DNA from: Holacanthus passer
Lineage: Eukaryota; Chordata; Actinopteri; Pomacanthidae
Length of the DNA stretch: 64,000 nucleotides
Reading direction: 5' to 3'
Assembly (NCBI GenBank): GCA_025331565.1
Contig: JAFREQ010000003.1
Coordinates: 13,075,001-13,139,000 of the forward strand
Within the stretch, counting starts at the first letter, position 1; each line of letters starts with the position of its first letter. The notes below the pieces were generated by a model. It searched no databases. It was given only the letters and a program-made list of their open reading frames with translations, and was not told the origin of the DNA. The position numbers were made by a program, and so were the translations under genes. Positions 24,743-35,165 of this stretch are shown in pieces.

Positions 24743-27700
24743 TCCCTTAACAAACTGTTGTCCCCATCAATGAAACACTCCTGCAGGCCGGTGAACAACA
24801 AAACCGTGCAACCACTCACGTCAGCAATCAGTCGATTCAGATTTGCAGGAGAATATCTCTGCGCAAGCCTGCTGCTGATTTCAATAAGTAACTCTGCTGT
24901 GATTTATGGACTTAATCCCCCACAGGCAGCGTGTACAGCCAGCTCTAATGAAACACATTGGTTTGGATGTGATCTAAAGAGTCCAGATAGCTGCGCGATG
25001 TGGAAAAGAACATATGGATCACTGAGCTCCTCTCCAACATTCCTGAACAATCTGGACAGGACATTGAGCGTTTTATCACCACCGAGGACTCACTGTGGAG
25101 GCATCCAGTTGCTTGTTCCCAGTGGGATAAGCATCCTATCTGTCCTCTGGAAAAACAGGAAAAGACCTCATTGCTACCGTGAAGTCATGTTTTGTAACTT
25201 TATCTCAATCTGAGACTCTTTGTCATATAGTTTGCAGTGATTTATCCAGATCCATTTTAAACTCTAGAAACGGTTTGTTCTGCCAAGACGCGGCCTCATG
25301 ACCGAATCTCGTTGCCACTTTTCAACAACTCTGATGATCTAATGAAACTCATCCCCTTAAAGAGCATCATCTCCTGACCCATGAGTCACTCCGTCCGTGA
25401 GCAAAACAAACCATTCGGATTAGCGAAACAGTTTAGGGCTCGCTCATTGTGAGATCATCTGAGAATATGTCATCAGTTCCACTCGCAACCTTGGGACCCT
25501 AAACGGACCCCTGCTTTAGTTACACAGCATACTGCACAGCTTAAGTGATTAGCTACCATTAGAGCATTTTATAGGAGAAAGCAGGAGAGGAGAGGGATTA
25601 CGGTGGTAGTCGCCGTGCCGTGGGGCATTGTATTTCAGACAACATTCATCATGCTATCAGCTTCCTTATTATAAGGACTCAGAGTGAGAAGACACATGTG
25701 GTATGCTGGCCAAACCATACACTGCCCTGAGCTGTAAAAGCACACCTCCCTTTTCTATTTTCAGAGCAACAAATGCCTCTCCCTCTCTCTCACTACAGCA
25801 GGATATGTAGTTGAATGTAAGGTCATCTGGGGCACAGTGGCCGGCTAGTTTCTGGCAAACAGGGCTTTGCGCCAGCTTTCTTTCTGTCCATTCCAGGTGT
25901 CTCAGTTACTAAGTCCCTGTGCTTACATTATTCAGCATTCAACACACGTGCTTCAAGAATCATAAATCACAAAAGATTACCCAATCATTTTTCTGCGGAC
26001 TCCAGCAGGTGTCACTCTAACCTGTGATCTCCAATACACACACACAAGAGCCGCAGCCACTAAAGCCAACCTGGCCGGGACCCGTCTGGGGCCGCGAGAG
26101 GTGGGGTCAGTCAATCAGTCATTCAGTCATTGCTCTGCCTTCGCTGTGGGAGAGTTCACCGGGGGTTCAACCGTGCCCAGCAGAGGAGTGTGAAACCCAG
26201 TCTGCCTGCCACACTCTGCTGAACCCCCGGGATCAGGGGGGAGGAAATGTTCTCTCTCTCCTCACTGCTGAAAAAAAAACACCCCTACCTCTGTGTTTGT
26301 GTGCTAAACTGCTTCAGCTGAGCATTTAAGCCACTTTGAGATAACGATCATTAATGCTCTTTGGCAGCTTCGGCGTGTAGAGAGCATTCATCTCAAGGAA
26401 ATGGAAGAGGAGAGACATTCTTTCTGTGAAAATGAGGGAAGCTTTATGATTTCCCAGGGCATGCAGGGCTGTGCTGCTCAGTATGTCAGACAGGAAAGAA
26501 ATGGCCATGCATAGGCCTACAGCACTTGAGAAACCACTGACAGGCTGCGTTTCAAGGATGCAACCTTTCGTTTGTTTTGCTGAGGAGTGAAGTTTAAAGT
26601 GTGGGCGTAATTCACTATTTGTCTCTGGACTTCGACTTCCCTGAACCCTGTCGTTTCTAATCTTGGGGGCACAGCTGCTTTCATACACAGCGGTTTCAAC
26701 GCGACGCACATCTTCAGAGCTCTTTTGCATGTAAATCTTCATTTGTACCGATAGCAGGTTACATAACTTCCACAGCAGCTGCAGCTTCACAAACAGACAG
26801 GAATTTACACGTTCTGGACGCGGTTTCTCTTTTTTCTCCCCCTCTGTCTCTCTGTGCGCCTCATATGTGTGCAAACGTGCCCATGTGTACATGCGCAAGT
26901 AATAATAGTGCAAAAGGGAAATAAAAACACCACTTAAAGTAGTGGCATAAGTTGGATCAAAAAGCACTTTCACTGTGCGCAGCTTCGTGCCAACTGAAGG
27001 AAAGTGGTACATCTTAAGTGGTTCACGTTCACGCCACAATAGAGGAGCTGAAACCTGGTACGTCTCTTTAAAGTGCACCATACATGGCAGGCTCTCCGCT
27101 TGTATGTAAGCTTTGTGCAGCAGTGCTCAGAGGTAAAGAAAGGGCAAAGGAGTTGCTGCACTCGCTCTTTCCCTTTTTTCAGATGCGTGATCAATCGTGC
27201 AAGGCTGGGTTACATGCTAACACTGGCTAATGCGTGTAGAAACCTAGTTAACTTTGTAAAGACATTTCTCAGATGCAGCCACATTGGTTTGGCCGGTCCA
27301 TACCGATTACAGCACGACTCAAAGCCCTTAAATTCCCCTCGGAGACTTTGTCCGACATTTGAAACTCCGGCTGGCATGCAGGTTCGATTTCACGTTCGGG
27401 GGTCAAAACCCAATAAGTAAAACGGGGTTAAACAGAAACTCGTGTGCTCAGTAAATATATATTGTGAGACACTGGGACAGAAGCCCATTAGTGGCACAGA
27501 TGGCTTGTCCATATGTGTTGTCTGCACTTTTTGTTCGATATGTTAGTCAGAGACTGTGATGGGACAGTGAGGCGATGATGGGATGCACCAAGAGCTTGTT
27601 GCCTGCTCTTTGGTCGCCATCTCACAGCTGACAGATGAGCTTTTTCAAATAGTGAACTTTACGATAGAGTATGCTATTCTGGACATTTTAAATTCAATAG

Positions 27701-30700
27701 CTCAAAGCAGCACTCCAGCAATTACTCTCCAGTCAAGTTGGAGGACTCTCTGACTTATAGTCCCCCCTTGCATGAGTCAAGCACTGGATCCTACAATTCC
27801 CATACTGCAACTTAACCACATCATTCATTAGACCTTCCCCTGCCCTCATCTTTCAAACTCAATGACCCCTTGTTTATAGCGGCTTTCTGCTAATTATGTG
27901 AAGTCTTAAGTCCATTTCTACATCAAGAAACCTCATCTTCAGGGCTATTTCTTCTTCAGAAAACTCCCTCTGCCACAGAAGACATTATACAATTGTTTTT
28001 ACAGGCTGAGTGGTAAAACTGGAATTTATGTGGAAAATCAGTGGAATTACCCTTTTTTGATTTTAACAGACACACATTTTAGTGTTGCACATTTTATGTT
28101 CACACGAACAAATTGTACCGAACTGTAAATCATATTAAATGCTTTTGGTGGTCTAAACTGGGTTTTTTTATCGTCCTTGTTGGTCAAACTGATGACCCAT
28201 CAAACTACTGACGTAATACTTCCCGTCGCCACAATCATCAGGTCATGAGGCTGCACCATTTTGACAAGCTAATGAGAGTTAAACTGTGTCTGTCTGGTCT
28301 ACCAGCTTATTATCAACTTACAGTACACCACATCTGACCAGCGGCGTCCATTAAAATCCAACTCAGACCATTAAGAGAGCAATAACCAACTTCAGCTGGT
28401 GAATTAGGCCGAACATATTCACTCACCGGCAGAAAGTGTCAGAAAGATAAAGAAGAGTTTGATTGACATGGACAACCCACTGGCCTCAACATGGAATGGA
28501 TTTTGAAATCAATTAAGGGCTCGATGTTGGAAGAAGCACTGCTTTGTGGCATACGACCAGCACTTGATCAAGGCTTCTAGAAGAAAGGAGACAGAAAGGG
28601 AGGATTGTGAAAACGATGCCACGTACACGTCCATGGCTGCAAATGGATGGATGGAGAAAAAAAGCAGGCTGCACACAAACAGATCATATGACAGAAAAAG
28701 AGAGAGCTGTTTCTACTTGATGTGTCAACATTTTAAAAGATGACTCTAACAATTATGTGATGCCTCAGCTGTTATATTTGAGGTGTATTAGTCATGGAGT
28801 GTATCATATATAATAAGTATCCTCTTACTACTTGAAATGAAGACAGTAACTGCTGCTTTCTTCATCTCCTTAGACTACACGGCTGATTAGACAGACCGTT
28901 TCCAAGGCAATCTGTCAATTATTTCTCCCGGCAGCTTTGTCTGAAGGCTGGTCGAGCTCTCACCCTTCCCCTCCAACTGTGACCCAGGAGGGCGTCCCAT
29001 CCTCAGTAACACTGTGTCAATGATAAACCTCTCAGGAACATCCAAAGACCATCACAGGCTGAGCAGCACCGAGAACAGGCGGCTCTAAGGAGGCACAGAG
29101 AGACACGAGACAGGACGTTGCAACATTTTGAGAAACATATTGCTGAACAGTCCAAAAAAAATAAATAAAAAAAAGAGAAAGAGAAGCGATTCGGCGTGCT
29201 CTAGATTTTATAAGCATGACAAATTGCTTGATTGTTGAACTGCATGCACTGGTGCGTGTGAAGCATATGGGACGATCATTTACAGCTTTGGCTGCTTGTT
29301 TGTTGTTAAAGAAATACCATGGCTCAATCACAAAGGTAGTCTAGTCAGTGCCAAAATCATTGTCAGACGCATCTAAATTCTGTTTACTCTGCTGAGATGT
29401 CTGGTAAACCACCAGTTCTCACAGGCAGGAAAAACATCACACTCGTACATACCAACAAAAACCACAAAAGGGCTTTTGCACAAAGAGAAAACAGCCTTCG
29501 TGTAGGAGAGCTGCCATTCATCTAACAACTCAGAGAGGCCTATTTTTATTGTCATAGTTTTATTTCCTCTTTTTAAAAGTGTTTCCTCATAAACGTTTAT
29601 CAAGTGTTTGTAAGTCAAATAGATGGTTTATTGAATACTCCAGCGTATAAGTGAGTACATCTTACTGAGCTCATGGAGATTAATTGTCATTGAGAGGAAA
29701 TTCACTAAAATAATAGAGCCTTACAATGCTAAAGCTGAAACATGTTCATGATCACAACTGCTCATCAGTTAGTATGGAACTAAACAAGGCTGATAACATG
29801 CAAATACCAGTAAATGCTGGCTCCAGTGTTTGTGGCTAGATGTTTTTGGGCCGAACGTAATCACTCATTAACGTAAACATGCTTTACTTTACATATAAAT
29901 GCATCACTTTTTTGATGTTGCACATAAAAACAGATTGGATTTGCCACTGTGCCAAACAGAAATAAGAATTCACTGGACGTATTATTCATGCATGTTTTTT
30001 TTTTTCTAACATCACAGCCTAGCTGGGTAAAAGTGATTTTCCCATGGAAATGCCAATTTAATAGTCAATGATGTCATCCATGTCAGTGAACCAAAAAGCA
30101 AGCCTGACTCTAATATGTGTGGGGTAATAATTGGACCAGTGGGACAAACAGTGGAGTACAGCAGTTAGCCGTCCATATCAGCACAGAGGCTATTTCAGTG
30201 CTATACAAAAGGTCAGAGGTCAGGAGAAACTGAGCGTGTTTTCCTCCGACACAGGAGGAGCAGAGGGAAGACAGAAGAAACATGTTTGACTTCCCTTAAA
30301 ATACATTTTGAAAGGAGCACACATGCAGCCCAAATGAACATAATGACAGACGGGAGGAGGGGTTTATTTACACAGGCCCACCTACGTAACTCAATTTTGC
30401 ATATGAGATGCACCTGAACAAGTATGAGGCAATATGAGATAATGAAAGAGTGGCAGCCAACAGTACATGAGGCACAAGTACAGGCAACCGCTGTGCAATA
30501 ACAGAGCTGAAATATTTATTTTCATATCATGTTTCTCATCAAAGTTCAGGCAGCTTCATGTGTATCCTTGTCTCACTCCTACCAGACTTAGCTTGTGTTT
30601 AACTCCATGTGGTAAAATGTGTGTGTCCTCTAGCTGTGCAGGCTGCACTCTGTCCTGTGTCAACACAAACAGGAGCATCCGATACTCTGTAAATACACTC

Positions 30701-33108
30701 TGTAAGTCTCTGTAATTACAGTGGTTTTAATCCTATCTGCTGCGTATGTTCCATATTTATTCGTACTTAATAACAGTTTGTAGTCTTTACTCACCCAGAG
30801 AACGTGGTATCTCACAACAGAGGTTGAAAACAAATCTTACAAGCGGGCTGTTGATGGAGGTGAGCTGGGAGGACAAAAACAGCCAACAGGAAAAACAACA
30901 AGGCAAAGTTTGATACTGTTACTCTTTGATTTTTGAAGCTGTACACAATTATATGTCCAGCCATGTTTGTGTTGAATTAAAACTCTTGTAATGAATGTGT
31001 AAAATGTGCATATTTTTACTAAGTAAATAAATCAAAAAAGCTTAAAGATAAAGACATGTAAGAATGAAGTGATTAGTAATTAGTGATTATTCCTATTCTC
31101 TTCAAACATATTGTTCATGAACCCTGATGCAAAGTATTCAGCTTGTGTCACACAGACCTTTTAAGTTTGAGTTGAAAAATGAGTTTGTAAAGATTTTAGT
31201 GGTCAAGACTCGACCAAGAACCTCAGTCTAAACAGAATGATAATCAAAATTAAAATGTAAATACTCTTTAGAAAAAAAAAGAAAAAAAGAAAATCCTGAC
31301 ATTTTCAGGATTATTCTAGTTATCTCTGGCTAGCCTTGAGAGCCAACCTCCCACTTCTTATTAATTATTAATCTACATGATTTATTGTTGAGTCGGACGT
31401 ATCCACATGCACCACATCAACCTGCATGCTATGGCCACTCAGTGGGATTTGTAGTTCTGGCCCGTGAGTTATAATTGTCCTACGTGATGAACATGGGGGA
31501 GGAGGAGAGATGCATTAATCCAACGTAATTGCCCCGGACCATCTGTCTGTCTGTTCGTCAGGCTGTCTGTTCAACGGGTCATCATCTGCTTGTCTGTCAC
31601 AGGCAATGTCTTCAACACTCCTGAATGAATTTTAATGAATTTTCAGGGCATGTTGAAAATTAGCCTAAGTGACTGGCCTCAGTGGGGTGCTATAGCATTG
31701 GTTTAAGTACCTGTTGCACACCTCGTTGATGGCATCTTACAAATTTTCACAAACCATAAAAGAAAGCTCTTTTTTTTTTAAGGATGTTGTTGTAATCATT
31801 CAAGAAGGCAACACAAGCAGTCAGAAAGATTTTATAGATTTCTCCAGTTTCACATAAAACACTTGCTGGGAAGTGAAAGGTGAAATTGAACTTTTAAGTT
31901 ATTTCCCAAACTGTTGGGAAACATCTTTTGCAGTGCTACATCCAGGTTCAACTTTGGCCTACAGTGTACTTTCAGAGTTGACAGTGGACACAGTTTTGCA
32001 ATGCAGTGAATGACCAATAAACATTTCGAGCGTGTTTGCGTTTTTGATTTCCAAATGAGTTGTTTAAATGATCTAATCAAACCGTGCAAAGCTGTGTCAC
32101 CACATCTAAAATCGTTTTAGATGAGGAAAATATTATTATTACATTTTTAAAATGTGACTGTAGTTCTTTTAAAAATGGATTTGGATAATTGGATTTTTAG
32201 GAAACACATTAGAAAAGAGGAGAGATATGTCTCGCTGCTCCATTTGGTCATTCTTATAATTGGACTGAAAGGCCTAAGGGAGGCACAATAGCTACAACAT
32301 TTATTTGGTCATTCACAATGAATCAGATGTTTCTGGTCAGATTTGCAGGAAACAGGAGAAGGATTTATGTCATTTCTCCATTTCAGGCTTGATTGTCCTG
32401 AGGGGGCCCCCGTAGTGTTTATGTGCCTTCATACCACACACGCTTCTTTGTGAGAAAGACTGGCAGGCTGCTGTAAAGCAATTAAACATAAGTTAACATT
32501 TTTCCTTATTGCCTAATCTCCACTACAAAACAACCTGTTGGTCTGTTTATGCTTAGGCCTGGATGCAACTGCAGCCATAAAAACCTATAAATAGAGCCAT
32601 AAAAGACTTAAAAGAGTACTATATGAAGACGCAGCACTATTATAAGACATGTTTGAAATAATTAAACATATGGTAACTGTACTTATTGTTACGTATTCAT
32701 CCTGTAGCCTATACTGTCATTATCGAACAGGCCTCTGCATTGTTCCAATACTGTTATGTCCTCCATACTATTGAGTATTGAGCAGTTCACCGCAGCACAC
32801 AGCAGCTCCCTTTAGGAACATTCTAGTGGTTTTTTGTTGAGGAAGTAGCATGAATAAACAATGCACTGCTGATGGGAGAGTTGCATTACTTGGTTTTTAA
32901 TGCTAAACAAACACAGGTCTGCAGCCCCCTGTGGGCCTCTAAGACCTCCTTTTCTGCCTGTCCTGCAGTTACATGTGCAGCGGTCAGCTCCATATGATGT
33001 GTGCATGCTGCAGGCCCTGTGACATACTTTAACTGAATGAGTAATTGCATAACTGGTTGCAAAGCTGCATGGCTTAGAAGATGCACAGTGTGTGCTGGAG
33101 GTGGATCG
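24743..33108. other. upstream flank without recognised genes
   Basis: Contains the unexplained frame at 26326-27081 and small hairpins at 31292-31312 (AATCCTGA/TCAGGATT), 31902-31921 (TTTCCCAA/TTGGGAAA) and 32103-32123 (CATCTAAAA/TTTTAGATG). No coding exon, tRNA or intact mobile element is recognised. Confidence 0.55.
26326..27081 (-). other. unexplained 251-codon open reading frame
   Basis: Minus-strand ATG at 27081 to stop at 26326. I recognise no domain or family. The predicted product is basic and mixed in composition, with a charged stretch near residues 78-92 (AHRETEGEKKEKPRP), no signal peptide and no repeats. No splice-supported neighbour or promoter signal is evident. A frame this long is uncommon by chance in sequence of this composition, but chance remains the simplest reading. 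Confidence 0.15.
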
Positions 33109-33148
33109 CTGGTGGGTTTTTCACTGTGAGACAATAGAACTGAAATAT
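33109..33148. repeat. 40-bp direct repeat, copy 1 (copy 2 at 34401-34440)
   Basis: CTGGTGGGTTTTTCACTGTG and the next 20 bases match 34401-34440 at 37 of 40 positions, in the same orientation, 1,292 bases apart. This ties the unique-looking sequence upstream to the tandem block downstream. Confidence 0.9.
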
Positions 33149-33616
33149 GTGGTTATTTAACACTACTTTATGTCTTTTCCCCACACTGGTCAGATCTAAA
33201 CTCTTCTGTGGAGATCTGCATTGCTTTCACGTTGATTTGTCAGGCTATAGGCTGAAATGACTCCAGCTGTGATGCACTGCTGCATTAACACATGTCTAAA
33301 TCCACATGTTTCATTTAGAGCTGGCTCTGAGTGCATTTCGGGGTCGCTGCTAAATGACAGATTACGCACATTTGTGTGAGCCTGTGTAATCCGATTCCGC
33401 TCCAGTTCATTCTGTGCAAATCTCATGTCGTCATACTGTAGCCTACTGTAGGAGCGCTCCAGCCTGACGCAGGCCGGAGCAATCGGCCGCAGAGTCATCC
33501 AACCCGGGTGCACTTTGCACATCATGTACATCGACAGCTGTTAGACGACAGTGTAACAGCTGAGTCACATCATCATGTCCAAACATGCAACACTAATGAC
33601 TTCATTTGATCTACAC

Positions 33617-33707
33617 TATTATTATTATTACTATTATTATTATTATTACTATTATTATTATTATCATTATTATTTATTATTATTATTAGTAGTAGTAGTA
33701 TTAGTAG
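33617..33707. repeat. (ATT)n/(AGT)n trinucleotide tract
   Basis: A run of ATT units with occasional ACT and ATC, passing into AGT units at its 3' end. It opens the tandem block 33692-34260. Confidence 0.95.
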
Positions 33708-34260
33708 CCTATCATATAACATCATATTATCTTCATATAATTTTTTTAACCACACATTTCTTAATAAAAAAGGAGAAGGGAGAAGAAAAATCTTAGATCA
33801 ACTTTTTAAAATAAATAAATACTTTATACACGGTAGATTAGTAGTAGTAGTAGTAGCAGACTATCACATTACATTATATGATTTTTTAAATCAGTTTACA
33901 CTTCCAACACAAAATAGAAGCAACCATAATTGACAAAGTAACACACATTTCTTAATCAAAAAGGAGCAAGGAGAAGAAGAAAATTCTTATGTCACCTTCT
34001 CAAATTAGATAAATAACACACTTTATACATAGTAGAAGAGCAGTAGTATTAGTGGTACAAGTGGTAGTGGTGGGCTATCACATTACATCATATAACTTTG
34101 GTTTTTAATCAGTGTACACTTCCAACACAAAATATGAGCAATAATACTTAACAAAATAATACAAGTTTCATAATCAAAAAGGAGCAAGGAGAAGAAAAAT
34201 AGATCACCTTCTCAAAACAAATAAAGAAAATACTTTATATATAAGTGAGTAGTAGTATTA
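33692..34260. repeat. three diverged tandem units of about 150-215 bp
   Basis: Each unit starts with a (GTA/AGT)n run, then CTATCAcATtACATcATAT (starts 33709, 33861, 34075), an AGGAGcAAGGAGAAGA block (33771, 33962, 34180), and an ACTTTATAcA block (33821, about 34020, 34232). Units 2 and 3 also share CACTTCCAACACAAAATA. Unit 1 lacks that central part. The shared order of blocks shows local tandem duplication. Confidence 0.85.
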
Positions 34261-34272
34261 GTGGTGGTAGTA

Positions 34273-34530
34273 GTATTCTAGTAAGGTCTAGTAGTACTAT
34301 AAGTGTGTGTATTTATTATCTCTATTATCTTTTTGTCTATTTGTATTTAATTTTGTTAGTAACTTTGATTTCTCTGTTTGTCTGTGTTGAAGACACATGA
34401 CTGATGGGTTTTCCACTGTGAGACAACAGAACTGAAATATATAGTATTTCAGTAAGACCGTGTAGTACCATGAATGTATAACTGTATCTGTAGTCTATAA
34501 TCTTTTGTCTGTTTATATTTCATTTTTAAA
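34273..34530. repeat. second tandem pair (about 172-bp period) next to the CpG region
   Basis: CTAGTAAGGTCTAGTAGTAC at 34279-34298 and CAGTAAGACCGTGTAGTACC at 34450-34469 begin two diverged copies. Both go on to TCTTTTGTCTgTTT and a T-rich end. Between them lies a 40-base copy of 33109-33148. Confidence 0.65.
34401..34440. repeat. 40-bp direct repeat, copy 2
   Basis: CTGATGGGTTTTCCACTGTG and the next 20 bases; partner of 33109-33148 with three substitutions. Confidence 0.9.
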
Positions 34531-34680
34531 CCAACTTCTTTCTATTATAATATTGAACTTCATTTTTTATTGTGTTTCAAATGTAATGCATTTCCTCATC
34601 CTTAGCATGGTTCAATCACCTCTCTCTTCCTGTTTCAATGCTACAGATTGCTCATTATCTCTCCTCAGTAGAAACGTGAT

Positions 34681-35146
34681 GATTCCGGTGCCGGTTGTTT
34701 GTTGTGGAGTGCTCGCCGTCTGCTGCACCTCCCCCTCGATCGACTCGCTCGGCGCTCGACTCTCTCACTGTACACCAAACTCGCTGCGCTCTCTGACCAC
34801 TGCAACTTTTGCAGACTCCTCACTCCACAGACATGTCGCACAATAGCTGAAGTCAAAAGGGAAAGCTGTCACCGCGGCTCGTCAGCGGAGCCTCCAGAGA
34901 CTCGCCGCAGCCGGGATCGGAGCCTCTCAGCCTCTTCCCCTCCGTCGCTCCCGTCGCCTCGGAGCCTCCGTCTCAAACCAGCCTGGATATGAATTATGAG
35001 CATTTTCCTCACTAATGAACCGGGCCAGTAATGCAGGAGACCGCCGCGACTCTCTCACCGGGCTTTCAAGATGGCAGATTTTCATTGAGTTTTGAGCAGA
35101 AATCTCGCTTTATTTTTTGCCATGAATAACAGAAACCCTTGCACCG
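34681..35146 (+). promoter_or_regulatory. hipk2: CpG-rich region: presumed hipk2 promoter and 5' UTR
   Basis: From about 34681 to exon 1, GC content jumps and CpG is not depleted. By eye I count about 34 CpG in 34681-35165, while the AT-rich sequence on both sides has almost none. This is the usual look of a vertebrate housekeeping-type promoter, and it lies immediately upstream of the first HIPK2 codons. I see no convincing TATA box, so dispersed initiation is likely, and the transcription start cannot be placed from sequence. A GC-rich open frame running through 34699-34992 is compositional and matches nothing I recognise. CpG density falls away within about 150 bases after the exon 1 donor. 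The upstream edge abuts the tandem-repeat block ending near 34530. Confidence 0.75.
34989..35129 (+). promoter_or_regulatory. cluster of upstream ORFs in the hipk2 5' leader
   Basis: If transcription starts upstream of 34989, the leader contains at least five short reading frames that end before the main start. They are 34989-35015 (8 codons), 34996-35031 (11 codons), 35015-35095 (26 codons), 35031-35129 (32 codons) and 35071-35088 (5 codons). Several overlap one another. Such clusters usually lower initiation at the main AUG. Whether they are present depends on the unknown transcription start. Confidence 0.5.
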
Positions 35147-35165
35147 ATGGCCCCTGTATACGAAG
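35122..35165 (+). promoter_or_regulatory. upstream ORF overlapping the hipk2 start, continuing in exon 2 to 50577
   Basis: An ATG at 35122 (GCCATGA; G at -3, A at +4) lies 25 bases before the HIPK2 ATG in the +1 frame relative to it. It reads through exon 1, crosses the junction with an AGG codon (AG from exon 1, G from exon 2), and ends at TAG 50575-50577. That makes 34 codons. Ribosomes that use it would pass both the MAPV start (35147) and the MASQ start (50519) before terminating. The junction and stop are read directly; a regulatory effect is inferred. Confidence 0.55.
35147..35165 (+). CDS. hipk2: hipk2 coding exon 1 (MAPVYE plus first base of Gly codon)
   Basis: First coding exon of homeodomain-interacting protein kinase 2, a nuclear Ser/Thr kinase. 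The exon reads ATG GCC CCT GTA TAC GAA G and is followed at once by a strong donor, AAG|GTAAGA (intron from 35166). Joined to the acceptor at 50515-50516 it gives MAPVYEG then MASQVQVF. As I recall the human protein, this is the exact arrangement at its N-terminus (MAPVYEGMASHVQVF), and this is what makes so short an exon identifiable. The ATG has C at -3 and G at +4, a weak to moderate context. The second in-frame ATG (50519) has G at -3 and G at +4 after splicing, so some product may start at MASQ. The exon sits at the 3' edge of a CpG-rich region. Confidence 0.93.

Noticed and set aside
24632..25213. 193-codon plus-strand open frame
   Set aside because: It begins inside dispersed repeat copy B, crosses a CA array, and shows no recognisable domain.
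28040..28160. ACACGAACAAATTGTACCGAAC segment resembling a fish DNA-transposon motif
   Set aside because: The resemblance is limited to about 25 bases. No terminal repeats or target duplication could be defined.
1..34680. Possible exons of the usual hipk2 neighbour (tbxas1, thromboxane synthase)
   Set aside because: In mammals TBXAS1 lies next to the HIPK2 5' end, so I looked for P450 signatures (FxxGxRxCxG, ExxR). None was found in the open frames, so no such gene is claimed here.
34699..34992. 97-codon open frame in the CpG-rich region
   Set aside because: Arg/Ser/Leu/Pro-rich, as expected from CpG-rich DNA. No homology recognised; it lies in the presumed promoter and leader.
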